A stretch of DNA of 64,000 bases from Alphaproteobacteria bacterium (GTDB lineage: Bacteria; Pseudomonadota; Alphaproteobacteria; Rhodobacterales; Rhodobacteraceae): contig JAUIIR010000009.1 in the NCBI GenBank assembly GCA_030431485.1, positions 1 through 64,000 on the forward strand, read 5' to 3'. The stretch's first letter is position 1, and every line of letters begins with the position of its first letter. The position numbers and the translations under genes are program-made. Below, piece after piece: positions 7,972-16,088 of this stretch. The notes below the pieces were generated by a model. The model did not search any database, had not been told where the DNA came from, and saw only the letters and a program-made list of their open reading frames with translations.

Positions 7972-8127
7972 TTACTTGGCCCGACGTTCGCAAATCCCGA
8001 TCATGAGCCGAACAAAACGCAGGGTCGGCTCAGGGGCATCTCCTGAAACGTGTGCGCGCAGGAAATCCATCCAGGCTCGTTCAGCGGCAGTCATGTTGCG
8101 CTCCGTGTTGCTCTCATTGTCACGCAT
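7972..8127 (-). CDS. Small hypothetical protein (51 aa) downstream of the HTH regulator
   Basis: A 51-codon frame starts with ATG at 8127, five bases after the stop of the HTH regulator gene, and reads MRDNESNTERNMTAAERAWM, ending in a Cys- and Arg-containing helix (LMIGICERRAK). The tight spacing and shared strand indicate one transcript with the regulator. The sequence is hydrophilic with one amphipathic helix. Function is unknown; such small proteins often follow XRE-type regulators on mobile elements. Confidence 0.55.
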   Translation of the reverse strand: MRDNESNTERNMTAAERAWMDFLRAHVSGDAPEPTLRFVRLMIGICERRAK

Positions 8128-8132
8128 TACGC

Positions 8133-8534
8133 CTACCTCCCGAAGATCGCCTTGATCGCCGCCTGAGACCTGGTGGTCAGCCTGGGATCAGTGTTGTTCG
8201 AGGCCTCGCGGATCGCCTGAAGCCAGCCAACCTCGTTCGCCGTGACCGGCTCACCGAACACCTCCACAACGGCCTCAGCCGCCGTCTGGCCGATCGCCTG
8301 CTCCAGGGCGAGCCGCATCACGTAAGCGGGGTCCGCTTCCAGCGCGTGAGCCAGGGCAGGAACACGATCTAGAGCCACCTTGGAACTCCCCTGCTTAATC
8401 ATTGTGATCATGTTCTGGTTCACATAACCGGCCTGCGCCGCGATCTCAGCCTGGCTTTTGGTCGGCTTCAGTTCCAGAACCCGGCGTTCCACGTATTTCG
8501 CCATCCGGGTGTCCACATGCGGTTTCTTGGTCAT
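8133..8534 (-). CDS. Helix-turn-helix (XRE/Cro-like) transcriptional regulator
   Basis: The 133-residue protein has a helix-turn-helix at about residues 26-70 (SQAEIAAQAGYVNQNMITMI, then a helix with the PALAHALEADPAYVMRLALE pattern). This is the arrangement of small phage-type repressors whose HTH is followed by an HALE..P dimer helix. The C-terminal half (TAAEAVVEVFGEPVTANEVG) is unassigned. The ATG at 8534 was chosen over a much longer frame whose extra N-terminus is not protein-like. It is divergent from the membrane-module genes at 8709 and could regulate either side of the island. Confidence 0.7.
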   Translation of the reverse strand: MTKKPHVDTRMAKYVERRVLELKPTKSQAEIAAQAGYVNQNMITMIKQGSSKVALDRVPALAHALEADPAYVMRLALEQAIGQTAAEAVVEVFGEPVTANEVGWLQAIREASNNTDPRLTTRSQAAIKAIFGR

Positions 8535-8708
8535 CGCTATCCTCTCAGAATTGAAGCAGCAAGCGCTGCATGTCTTCGATATAGCGACGGCATGTATGGG
8601 GATTTGTGGCGGGAAGATATTCAATAACAATACCTTACTAGGAGCGCCGGGAAGAGTATCCCTCGATTTCTTATTGCACTGCCTTCGGTTGCATGCGTAG
8701 CTAGCGAA

Positions 8709-9410
8709 ATGCCTGATACTGATCCAATTTTGAATGAAACTGATATTTTTGCTCGGTTGGAGTTCATGACGTGGCGCGATGAGCAACTGGAGGCAATTAG
8801 TCAGCAAATCGAGCGCAACTTTCCAGAACTGACTAGTCGGATCGATGAACAGATAAACAACGCAGGCACGTTGGATCTTGCCTGGTCTCAGGTGCAGCTT
8901 GGCAAGAAAATTTCCGAGCTTTGCGCGGAATGGTCGAAAGAGCAGGCTGAACAAGCCGTGGAGAAAACTGAGAGTGCTCTTGCTGACCTTTGGATCAAGT
9001 TGGAACCGGAATTTTCTATCGATCCAGGGCTTAGGGATAGGTTCTTAAGTGCGGCGCCCGCTCTAGCGAGCGTCGGTTTAGCAGCCACGTCGATTTTTGC
9101 AGTTCCTTCTGTGGTCACCTACGCAACCATTTCTACGGTGATCTTGGGTTTCTCATTTGGAACGCCCTACATCAGTCTACCACTCCTTGGTCTAGGCGCT
9201 GGGGCACTTGGAGTCTCGGCGTTTGTCAGCCGAAGCCTTTACGACCGAGCAATCAACAGTTGGCGAGCGGCTTTGCGCCGACGTGCCCATAAACGCGCAG
9301 AAGAAGCAGTGTTCGGCTTGGGAGCCCCGGCATCTCAACGGACAATATTGGATGACATTCAGGCGCTGGCCATTCAGGCAACTGCAAACAGCATGGAGGT
9401 CAGGTCTTGA
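8709..9410 (+). CDS. Hypothetical membrane protein (233 aa)
   Basis: An amphipathic, acidic N-terminal half (about 1-110, with ISQQIERNFPELTSRIDEQI) leads into a long hydrophobic hairpin at about 118-178 (LASVGLAATSIFAVPSVV, then ILGFSFGTPYISLPLLGLGA), and then a basic helical tail (RRRAHKRAEEAVFG). This is the profile of a protein that inserts a Gly/Ala-rich hairpin into a membrane. I do not recognise the family. Its last codons overlap the TTG start of the next gene, so the two are co-translated. No strong ribosome binding site precedes the ATG. Confidence 0.6.
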   Translation: MPDTDPILNETDIFARLEFMTWRDEQLEAISQQIERNFPELTSRIDEQINNAGTLDLAWSQVQLGKKISELCAEWSKEQAEQAVEKTESALADLWIKLEPEFSIDPGLRDRFLSAAPALASVGLAATSIFAVPSVVTYATISTVILGFSFGTPYISLPLLGLGAGALGVSAFVSRSLYDRAINSWRAALRRRAHKRAEEAVFGLGAPASQRTILDDIQALAIQATANSMEVRS

Positions 9411-10420
9411 GTGTTTTACTTTATGAAATTCCTGGAAAACTCGTTGGCCAGGTGCATTCTCGAAGTGCAGAAGTGATAGGCGCCGTCATAAAAGACAAGG
9501 CGACTGGTCAAATCTTGGGACACGTCCAACCAACAAGCGTTTTGGAGACATTTATGGGGTCCGCTATTCAGGGCGCCAGTTCAACCATATCACAAGGTTT
9601 CAACCCGCTCGGACTGGTAGCAGCTGTCCAAAACGAACAAATCAAATCTCAATTGCGAGACCTGAATTCGGCTTTTGGCGTCATGCAGACCTTGCAAGTG
9701 AGCACTTTGGCAGTATCTGGTCTGGGCCTTGGAGTGTCCGTTGTTGGTTTTGCTGTCATGCTCAAGCGCCTTAATGCAATTGAAAGGCACATTGGGAAGT
9801 TGAGTGACAAGATCGACCAGGTCACCGCAGATCGTAGGAGCGATAACTTAGAGACTATCTTTGCAGATATCGCTACGGATCTGGATACGATCGAAACGCT
9901 TCAGGCTCGCAAGGACGCGCAAAGGGTCGCAGAAGCCGCACAGGTATCGCTAAGTCGCTCGTCCGCACGCATCAAACCGCATTTCGAACGTGTCGCAAAA
10001 AATTAAGACAACCTCACCATCGAAGATCTGGAATTACTTTGGTCTTTGGCATCGGCAATGCGCCTCTGCCATGATGCGAGCATCAAGGCCCTTTTTCACA
10101 TCGATGAACTTGGCGTTGCGGCAGAGTTATCACGAAAGCAAGCTGATCGTTTTGCCCAACTCAGTCACCCAATGGCACCAGATCGCCTTGCACGGCTGAT
10201 CGCCAGGGCTGCTGGTGATTTTGAGGAGATGAGAACGGTTCGCACCTCTGCGTTGGGAAAAGCTCAAGCTTTAACCGCCAGCCTACGAGAAAGCGCCATT
10301 CAGTGGGCCAGCAACAGGTCTCTTGCACAGACGCTTCAGCAGCGGGGGGCGTCTGGCCGGCGATATCTGGAGGAAGCTGAACAGGAAACGGAGAGCCCGC
10401 TTCTCCTTTTACCTGGGTGA
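9407..10420 (+). pseudogene. Membrane-module partner gene interrupted by an in-frame TAA
   Basis: The frame starts at TTG 9407, overlapping the upstream stop, and reads MSVLLYEIPGKLVGQVHSRS. A TAA at 10004-10006 (after RVAKN) stops it at 199 residues. The same frame continues without shift as DNLTIEDLELLWSLASAMRL and stays open to the TGA at 10420, giving a protein-like C-terminal part of about 137 residues. The product would be about 336 residues: a beta-rich N-terminus, a Gly-rich hydrophobic helix (about 100-124), a coiled coil (RLNAIERHIGKLSDKID) and a helical tail. A single base change would explain the stop. Readthrough or two separate proteins cannot be excluded. Confidence 0.55.
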
Positions 10421-10472
10421 GGCCGAAATAGCTCGTTTTGTAGCATTCGTCCCAAAATGACGCGTTTCTACG

Positions 10473-10571
10473 GGACCACTCGGACCACTCGGACCACTCG
10501 GACCACTCGGACCACTCGGACCACTCGGACCACTCGGACCACTCGGACCACTCGGACCACTCGGACCACTC
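10473..10571. repeat. 11-copy tandem repeat of the 9-mer GGACCACTC
   Basis: Eleven identical copies of GGACCACTC lie head to tail, followed by a partial GGACCA at 10572-10577. The array is between the end of the membrane module (10420) and the end of the DUF927 gene (10690). On the minus strand one frame would encode a G-P-S tripeptide repeat and another S-E-W, but neither frame has a credible gene context. The perfect copies point to recent slippage expansion (a VNTR). Confidence 0.85.
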
Positions 10572-10689
10572 GGACCAGCGCAAGTCCGGGTGGGCACCCC
10601 TGTCAACAGCGGTCTATCCGGTCCGAGCGGTCTAAGTCGTATCAAACACACATACAATAATCGGCCGATCTTGCACCTGGTCGTGTTCG

Positions 10690-12486
10690 TCAGGCGGAAG
10701 CGGGACCAACGAGTGCCGCGGCACGAACCGCGTAGACGTTCGGGCGCCCAGGCACCGCGCGACCCAGCTTGAACTGTAGCCCGTCGCCCTTCTGCGTCTT
10801 GAGATGACCAGCGGTTTTGTGGATGCGCGCAACTTCGACCGCGTCGTCGTTTTGATGGATCCGGCGCCAGCACTCAGGAGTGATGTAGATCCAGCCCTCA
10901 TCCTGCCAGCCGTCGAGAGGCTCTCCATGTCCGGCGCCGATCACAGCAAAGCGCTCCAGGTTCTTCGATACGTATGTCCGGGTTCGCTCAACAGCCTGGT
11001 TGATCTCGGCGCTGGTCACCCCATCGCGTGTATCGAACCAGCCCTGGAACAGCTCGAACGCGGCCGCCTTTGCCGCGCCACCCTGCCAGCCGGTGAGGCC
11101 GAATTTCGTCGCCGTCTCGCCCGCAAGTGCAGCAATAGCGAACCGCCCCATAACACGCTGGACCTGACCGTCGGACGGCAGATCGGCGTGTTTGCCCCAC
11201 GCACAGCAGAGACCATCAACGAAGCGGTGGAAGGCATCCCGCTCGTTCAGGTTCCTAATGAGCTTCTCGACAAAGGCCGGGCCCGCCACTCCGTAGTTCT
11301 CCTGTCCAGCCTGTTTCATCCGCTCCGCGAAGGCCCGGGCATTGGGCTCTCCGTGCAGACAATCGAAGGCACCATCCCTCCGGACGTCGGCCGCGATGTC
11401 GATGAGCCGGATGCTCTGTCCCGCATACATGTTGCGGCCGCCACTCGCCATGTGCTCCTCCAAAGAGAGTTCACCGCTCGACAGCACGGGCACCGTCCAG
11501 CGCAGCGTCCGCTGAATTCTTCCGCTGGAACTCGAACGCATCTTTCCGCGCCCATTGCCCAACATGTATACGATCTCGCCTGCAACGCGCGGCTCCACCT
11601 GGTGGAGTTCATCAAGCACTAGCAGGCTGTCGTTGCAGGCTGCGGCGATCCCTTCGATCCCGTTGTCGGTGCCGCGCCAACTCTGCATGAAGGACGACGC
11701 CCCCCAGACCGAGGCCGCAACTCCCAAGAGGGTGGACTTGCCGCGTGAGGAGACGCCGCGCAGGTGGAAGCCTCCGCCATCGCGACCCAACACCGACAGA
11801 AGCGGCCCGGTGAACGCATGAGACAGCGCCAAGATCATCAGCGGGTTGCCGGCGCAGGGCTCTGCCACGGCCCGACGCCAGCTCTCCAGGCTGCCCTTTG
11901 CATGCATCGCGGCAGCGACATCATCCGAGACTGCATCAGTTACCACCAGCCCCTCGCCAAGCACGCGACCATTCCCCAGAGTGAAGGCACTGAAGCTCTT
12001 GTCAGCCCATCCCAGCCGATCCGAGCGCAAATACCGCGCCTTCGGTCTCCAGGACGCGACCAATTCAGCCACGCTTTGCGCTGCCTTCTCCACCTGCGCC
12101 AACTCCAACCCACGATCAAACAAGGGACTCAGTGCCGCTGCGGATTTTTTCGAAACGTCCCGCGCCTCAAGCACCACCTCATTCCAATTCCCATCCGGAT
12201 CCTCGACAGCCAGGACACGCCCCCAACCGCCGCCTTTCGGCCAGCGGCACATTCCCTTCACGATCAGAGGCGAACAGATCCGCACCGGCACAAGGTCGTC
12301 ATCTTCGCCGGGCTGTAGCTGGTAAATGCCATCAGTGTGCAGTGAGAAGCCGCTCGGCATACCGTCCTGTGATGGCTCCACGGCGGCGCGCCTCGCCACA
12401 CTTGTCGGATGGTCGACGGTCATCGGAAACGAAACAATGTTCTCAATGTCAGAACCGGAACGTGCGGACAGGTGTGAATCAGTCAT
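10690..12486 (-). CDS. DUF927 domain protein, helicase/primase-like
   Basis: The 598-residue protein matches the layout of DUF927 proteins of phages, satellites and plasmids. A divergent N-terminal region is followed by a P-loop ATPase core with GVSSRGKSTLLGVAASVWG (Walker A, about 255-275) and LLVLDELHQVEPR (Walker B-like, about 305-317). A region with SSGELSLEEHM and GGRNMYAGQSIRLIDI then follows, as in this family. These proteins are thought to act in replication of mobile elements as helicases associated with primase activity. The ATG at 12486 has GAAGG six bases upstream. With the AlpA-type regulator upstream on the same strand it forms the replication-and-control core of the island. Confidence 0.75.
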   Translation of the reverse strand: MTDSHLSARSGSDIENIVSFPMTVDHPTSVARRAAVEPSQDGMPSGFSLHTDGIYQLQPGEDDDLVPVRICSPLIVKGMCRWPKGGGWGRVLAVEDPDGNWNEVVLEARDVSKKSAAALSPLFDRGLELAQVEKAAQSVAELVASWRPKARYLRSDRLGWADKSFSAFTLGNGRVLGEGLVVTDAVSDDVAAAMHAKGSLESWRRAVAEPCAGNPLMILALSHAFTGPLLSVLGRDGGGFHLRGVSSRGKSTLLGVAASVWGASSFMQSWRGTDNGIEGIAAACNDSLLVLDELHQVEPRVAGEIVYMLGNGRGKMRSSSSGRIQRTLRWTVPVLSSGELSLEEHMASGGRNMYAGQSIRLIDIAADVRRDGAFDCLHGEPNARAFAERMKQAGQENYGVAGPAFVEKLIRNLNERDAFHRFVDGLCCAWGKHADLPSDGQVQRVMGRFAIAALAGETATKFGLTGWQGGAAKAAAFELFQGWFDTRDGVTSAEINQAVERTRTYVSKNLERFAVIGAGHGEPLDGWQDEGWIYITPECWRRIHQNDDAVEVARIHKTAGHLKTQKGDGLQFKLGRAVPGRPNVYAVRAAALVGPASA

Positions 12487-12601
12487 TTGGGCCTTCTGGA
12501 GCAAAAGAGGAACATTCGGTGCGGCAATTGCCGCGCTGAATTCTTTAGTGTTGCGAACACACTGCGTGGACGCGGAGCTGATTGGGAAAAGAAGGCGGCT
12601 A

Positions 12602-12838
12602 TCAACCCGCCATCAAGCCATCCGGTTCAAACGCCAGTTCGTAGACCAGACCGCAAGTGAGCCGACTTTCCCACGCTTCAATGTCGGCCAGGCGCCAGCG
12701 GGTGGTTGTCCCGCCCAGCTTCACAGGCGCAGGGAAATCTCCTTTACGCTTCCAACGCCAAATCGAGTCTTTGGACACGCCGAAACGCTGTGCGACCTGA
12801 TCAACAGAAAGGTAGAGGGTATTCGCGGCGGCAATCAC
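12602..12838 (-). CDS. AlpA-family (MerR-like HTH_17) transcriptional regulator
   Basis: The small protein reads LSVDQVAQRFGVSKDSIWRW followed by KRKGDFPAPVKLGG and RWRLADIEAWES, the complete winged-HTH signature of AlpA and excisionase-like regulators. In phage P4-type satellites AlpA switches on integrase or excision genes. I place the start at GTG 12838 because AGGAG lies ten bases upstream; an ATG at 12868 would add ten residues. It lies 115 bases upstream of the DUF927 gene on the same strand. Confidence 0.75.
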   Translation of the reverse strand: MIAAANTLYLSVDQVAQRFGVSKDSIWRWKRKGDFPAPVKLGGTTTRWRLADIEAWESRLTCGLVYELAFEPDGLMAG

Positions 12839-13231
12839 AGTTGATGTTCTCCTGTTCAGACACGCCAAGAGAGCCTGCTGCGGACAGTCCTACTGATCCG
12901 GCAGGGCAAACTCGGGTGCTCGTTGATGTATGGTTTTCTTATAGCAGATCGAGCTTCGCTTTTCCTGAGAATTCGAGAGAATTCTGAGCGAATTCGACAC
13001 GCTCCCTATTTGCGGAAGCGTGCAGTGCATGAATGCGCGTGAATAACATGCATGTAGGGCAGGTTGATTGGTAAGAACTGGCACCAGGGGCCCGACAATC
13101 AGGAGGATGACTCTACAGCAGTCGGGCTCATTCCGTTGCATCCAATGGCAGTTCCATTGGTGGCAACGATGGTGGCAAGATAGATCGAACGCCAGAAAAT
13201 CTTTTAAAAAACAATTACTTAGAGCGATTTA
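12839..13231. other. Island end between the AlpA-type gene and tRNA-Ser
   Basis: About 390 bases with no integrase or other gene that I can support. The stretch contains three GAATTC hexamers at 12969, 12979 and 12990 (10- and 11-base spacing) and an A/T-rich run just beside the tRNA 3' end (13199-13218). It is where an attachment-site arm region would be expected if the island integrated at the tRNA. Confidence 0.35.
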
Positions 13232-13321
13232 TGGCGGAGACGAAGGGATTCGAACCCTCGAGACGGTTTCCCGCCTACTCCCTTAGCAGGGGAGCGCCTT
13301 CGACCACTCGGCCACGTCTCC
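13232..13321 (-). tRNA. tRNA-Ser (anticodon GCU)
   Basis: The minus strand folds as a class II tRNA. The acceptor stem is GGAGACG/CGTCTCC with discriminator G, and a 3' CCA is encoded at 13234-13232. The anticodon loop CTGCTAA carries GCT. A long variable arm (TAGGCGGGAAACCGTCTC) and the T arm GGGTTCGAATCCC follow. It reads AGY serine codons. Its 3' end faces the accessory island, the usual geometry for integration into a tRNA. Confidence 0.95.
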
Positions 13322-13874
13322 GCCGACGTATCTATGGTTTCAGGCAAGGAGGAACAAGCACTTTTTCCCGAATTGTCTGAATTCTGCGAAAGCTACCGAA
13401 TTCACAGGAAAATCACCGGTGCTGGCATGCCAGCACCGAAAGGTCTTTGTCGCGGATGGTCGCTTCATCTGGCCGCAAATGTCAGGCAATCAGGCAACTG
13501 AATTCGACTTTTTCAGATGTTCAAACTCTTCCACATGATCGGCCTACATGGGGAGCACCCGCAGCGTCCGATGAAGATACTGGCTGGCTCCGCCCCAAAG
13601 GCAGGCCAGAATGTCTGCCGGGCGCCCCGAGTTTTTGACACTTCTGACGGCCCCAAGCACGCGTCCAGAAGCCCCGGCAAGGCTGCCAATTCAAGCTGCT
13701 CAATCTCGTCCAGCCGATCGGTATCACGCCTGCGCGCAGCCAGTTTCTGACCCTAAAGAACAGCCTGAGCGACGGCTTGCAGTATATCCCGAGACACCAT
13801 CACCGGACCCGCGGCGCGGCGCGATGCCAAACCAGATCGCAAACCCGATTGTTACAACACGCTTGCGGTTGCCA
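13322..13874. other. Intergenic region between tRNA-Ser and ychF
   Basis: About 550 bases without a supported gene. It contains a perfect palindrome at 13417-13438 and GAATTC motifs at 13379 and 13398. Short frames on both strands are not protein-like. The last part may hold decayed sequence. Confidence 0.4.
13417..13438. repeat. Perfect 22-base palindrome
   Basis: Two 11-base arms, CGGTGCTGGCA and its exact complement, meet without a spacer. The A/T-rich flanks (AAAATCAC before, AAAGGT after) are not a typical terminator T run. It could be a dimeric protein site or a repeat-family element; there is no gene within 400 bases downstream except convergent ychF. Confidence 0.5.
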
Positions 13875-14972
13875 TCAGGTGTTGAAAAGGAAATGCATGA
13901 CGTCGCCGTCCTGCACGATATATCCCTTGCCTTCCGCGCGCATCTTGCCGGCCTCTTTCGCCGGTTGCTCGCCGCCCAACGCAACGTAGTCGTCATAGGC
14001 AATGGTCTCGGCGCGAATGAATCCCTTTTCAAAGTCGCCGTGGATCACGCCCGCCGCCTTGGGGGCACTGGTGCCCTGCGCGATCGTCCAGGCGCGCGCC
14101 TCTTTGGGGCCTACGGTGAAGTAGGTTTCAAGGTGCAAAAGCGCGTAGCCTGCGCGGATCAGACGGTCGAGACCGGCCTCTTCCAACCCCATCTCGCCCA
14201 GGAACATCTCGGCCTCGTCGGCTTCGAGCTGGCTGATTTCCTCTTCGATCTGGGCCGAGATGATGACGTGCGAATTGCCCTGCTCGGCGGCCATCTCGGC
14301 AACGCGGGCCGAGTGTTCGTTGCCCTCGGCCGCGTCGCCCTCGCTGACGTTGCAGACATAGAGCACCGGCTTGGTGGTCAGAAGCTGCAACATCTTCCAG
14401 GCTTTGGCGTCTTCGGCATCCACCTCGACGACGCGGGCGGGCTTGCCGTCTTCCAGCGCAGCCTTGGCGGCCTGCATCAGGCGCTCTTGCTGGACCGCCT
14501 CCTTGTCGCCGCCTCGCACTTTGCGGACGATGTTCTGTAGGCGCTTCTCGATGCTTTCGAGATCGGCCAGCATCAACTCGGTTTCGATGGTTTCGGCGTC
14601 GGCCACGGGGTCAACGCGACCTTCGACGTGGGTCACATCGCCGTCTTCAAAACAGCGCAGCACATGCGCGATGGCGTCGACCTCGCGGATGTTGGCCAGG
14701 AACTGGTTGCCAAGGCCCTCGCCTTTGGACGCCCCCTTCACCAGCCCTGCGATGTCGACAAAAGTCATGCGGGTCGGGATGATCTGCTTGGACTTCGCGA
14801 TCGCTGCCAGCGTGTCGAGGCGTTCGTCAGGCACCGCCACGTCGCCAACATTGGGCTCGATCGTGCAGAACGGAAAGTTTGCCGCCTGCGCCGCCGCCGT
14901 GCGCGTCAGCGCGTTGAAAAGTGTCGACTTGCCCACGTTCGGCAGCCCGACGATGCCCATCTTGAAACCCAT
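13875..14972 (-). CDS. ychF: Redox-regulated ATPase YchF (Obg-related)
   Basis: The 365-residue protein has the full family length. It starts MGFKMGIVGLPNVGKSTLFN (P-loop), continues with TRMTFVDIAGLVKGASKGEG (switch II region) and ends in the TGS-type domain typical of YchF (TYFTVGPKEARAWTI ... GKGYIVQDGDVMHFLFNT). YchF hydrolyses ATP rather than GTP, binds ribosomes and dampens oxidative-stress responses. The ATG at 14972 is chosen because the family begins exactly here; the upstream extension is not conserved. Confidence 0.95.
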   Translation of the reverse strand: MGFKMGIVGLPNVGKSTLFNALTRTAAAQAANFPFCTIEPNVGDVAVPDERLDTLAAIAKSKQIIPTRMTFVDIAGLVKGASKGEGLGNQFLANIREVDAIAHVLRCFEDGDVTHVEGRVDPVADAETIETELMLADLESIEKRLQNIVRKVRGGDKEAVQQERLMQAAKAALEDGKPARVVEVDAEDAKAWKMLQLLTTKPVLYVCNVSEGDAAEGNEHSARVAEMAAEQGNSHVIISAQIEEEISQLEADEAEMFLGEMGLEEAGLDRLIRAGYALLHLETYFTVGPKEARAWTIAQGTSAPKAAGVIHGDFEKGFIRAETIAYDDYVALGGEQPAKEAGKMRAEGKGYIVQDGDVMHFLFNT

Positions 14973-15044
14973 GATCCGAACCCTCGTGTGACGTATCGCG
15001 CCTTCCCTAGTGCCGCGTCGGACCAAGTGCAAGCACGAGGCGCG

Positions 15045-15977
15045 TCAGGCCGGTGCGTCCAGCGGCTTGAGCAGGTCAAAGACCTGCTGGCGCATCCAGC
15101 GCGCCATGGGGTTCTGGTCGGACCGCTTGTGCCAGATCGCGATGATCAGCGCAGGTGTGATCGGAAAGGGAGGAGCAAAGACCTTCAACCCGAACCCCTG
15201 CGCCACGTGATGCGCCAACTGCATGGGCACCAGGGCAATCAGGTCGCTTTCACTGACCGCGCGACACACGCCCGAGAACACCGGCAGCGTCATCGCCACG
15301 CGCCGTTCGCGCCCGACCCGGGCCAGCGCGGCATCGCCCATCGCCGACAGCTTGCCTTCGGGCGAAAACAGCACATGGCCCAGCGCGCAGAACAGATCCA
15401 TCTGCATCTCGGCGCCATTCGGAACCTCGGTCAGGCTGGGGTTCCCTGCCCGACCGATCACCGAAAATGGCGAGTGGAACAGCGGTTCGCGGTTGATCCA
15501 GTCCGGCAGATCGGTGTCGGGGATCAGCGCAATGTCGGCGTCATAGCGTTCGAGGCTGGCCACATAGTCCTGCGGCACCAGATCCACCAATTGCGCCCGG
15601 ATCCGCGGTGCTGTACGCGCAAGGTGGTCGCCCAGCCGCGGCATCAGCATGTCGGCCATGAAGTCCGAGGCCGCGATCTTGAAGTTGCCGTCCGCCACGC
15701 CCGGTTCAAACGTCCGCCCCCGCGCCAAAAGCGCCTCGAGCCGGTTCAGCTCTTCGCGCAGCCCGTCCCGGACCCCCGCGGCATAGTCGGTGGGCACCAA
15801 CCGGTTGCCGCGCCGGACAAACAGCTCGTCCCCCAGCGCGCTGCGCAGCCGGTTCAACGCGTTCGAGACCGCCGATTGACTAAGCCCCAGACGGTCGCCC
15901 GCCTTGGTGGTCGAGCCCTCGACCAGCACGGCGTCAAGCACCCGCAACAGGTTCAGATCCAGTGTCGCGAAATTCAC
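15045..15977 (-). CDS. LysR-family transcriptional regulator
   Basis: The 310-residue protein has an N-terminal winged HTH (LNLLRVLDAVLVEGSTTKAG ... LGLSQSAVSNALNRLRSALG) and a C-terminal periplasmic-binding-like effector domain (RVAMTLPVFSGVCRAVSESD is typical of the NodD/SyrM-like subgroup). It is divergent from the cupin and GST-like genes, with 111 bases between them, and so probably controls them. The effector is not predictable from the sequence. Confidence 0.9.
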   Translation of the reverse strand: MNFATLDLNLLRVLDAVLVEGSTTKAGDRLGLSQSAVSNALNRLRSALGDELFVRRGNRLVPTDYAAGVRDGLREELNRLEALLARGRTFEPGVADGNFKIAASDFMADMLMPRLGDHLARTAPRIRAQLVDLVPQDYVASLERYDADIALIPDTDLPDWINREPLFHSPFSVIGRAGNPSLTEVPNGAEMQMDLFCALGHVLFSPEGKLSAMGDAALARVGRERRVAMTLPVFSGVCRAVSESDLIALVPMQLAHHVAQGFGLKVFAPPFPITPALIIAIWHKRSDQNPMARWMRQQVFDLLKPLDAPA

Positions 15978-16044
15978 GGTGCAAATACCCTGAATTATGA
16001 ACTTTCATTCGATTGATACCGCAACTTCGGTCAGACTGTCATCC

Positions 16045-16062
16045 AACGAAAGCGCTTTCGTT
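16045..16062. promoter_or_regulatory. Perfect 18-base palindrome, LacI-type operator candidate
   Basis: AACGAAAGCGCTTTCGTT lies in the divergent LysR/cupin promoter region, ending 26 bases before the cupin start codon. A palindrome with a central CG and A/T-rich arms (GAAAGCGCTTTC) is the form of LacI/GalR-family operators, not a T-N11-A LysR box. No LacI gene is in the window, so the cognate protein would be elsewhere. Confidence 0.5.
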
Positions 16063-16088
16063 CACATCCACGGAGGAGATTGAACGAA

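Noticed and set aside
7739-7993. A short minus-strand frame upstream of the defence-like operon
   Set aside because: It overlaps the GTMAAC repeats and the 51-residue gene, has no ribosome site and is not protein-like.
8535-8954. N-terminal extension of the HTH regulator
   Set aside because: The extra 140 residues overlap the divergent membrane-module gene and lack conserved features; the HTH begins shortly after the ATG at 8534.
10473-10577. A CRISPR array
   Set aside because: The units are 9 bases and contiguous with no spacers, so this is a simple tandem repeat. No cas genes are in the window.
10409-10873. Minus-strand frame with a G-P-S tripeptide repeat, like a collagen-type protein
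   Set aside because: The repeat is a by-product of the 9-bp DNA array. The rest of the frame lies antisense to or out of frame with the DUF927 gene, and it lacks a ribosome site and family features.
13068-13286. Plus-strand frame ending in GGDEGIRTLETVSRLLP
   Set aside because: This is the familiar false protein produced by reading through the antisense strand of a tRNA-Ser gene; there is no gene context.
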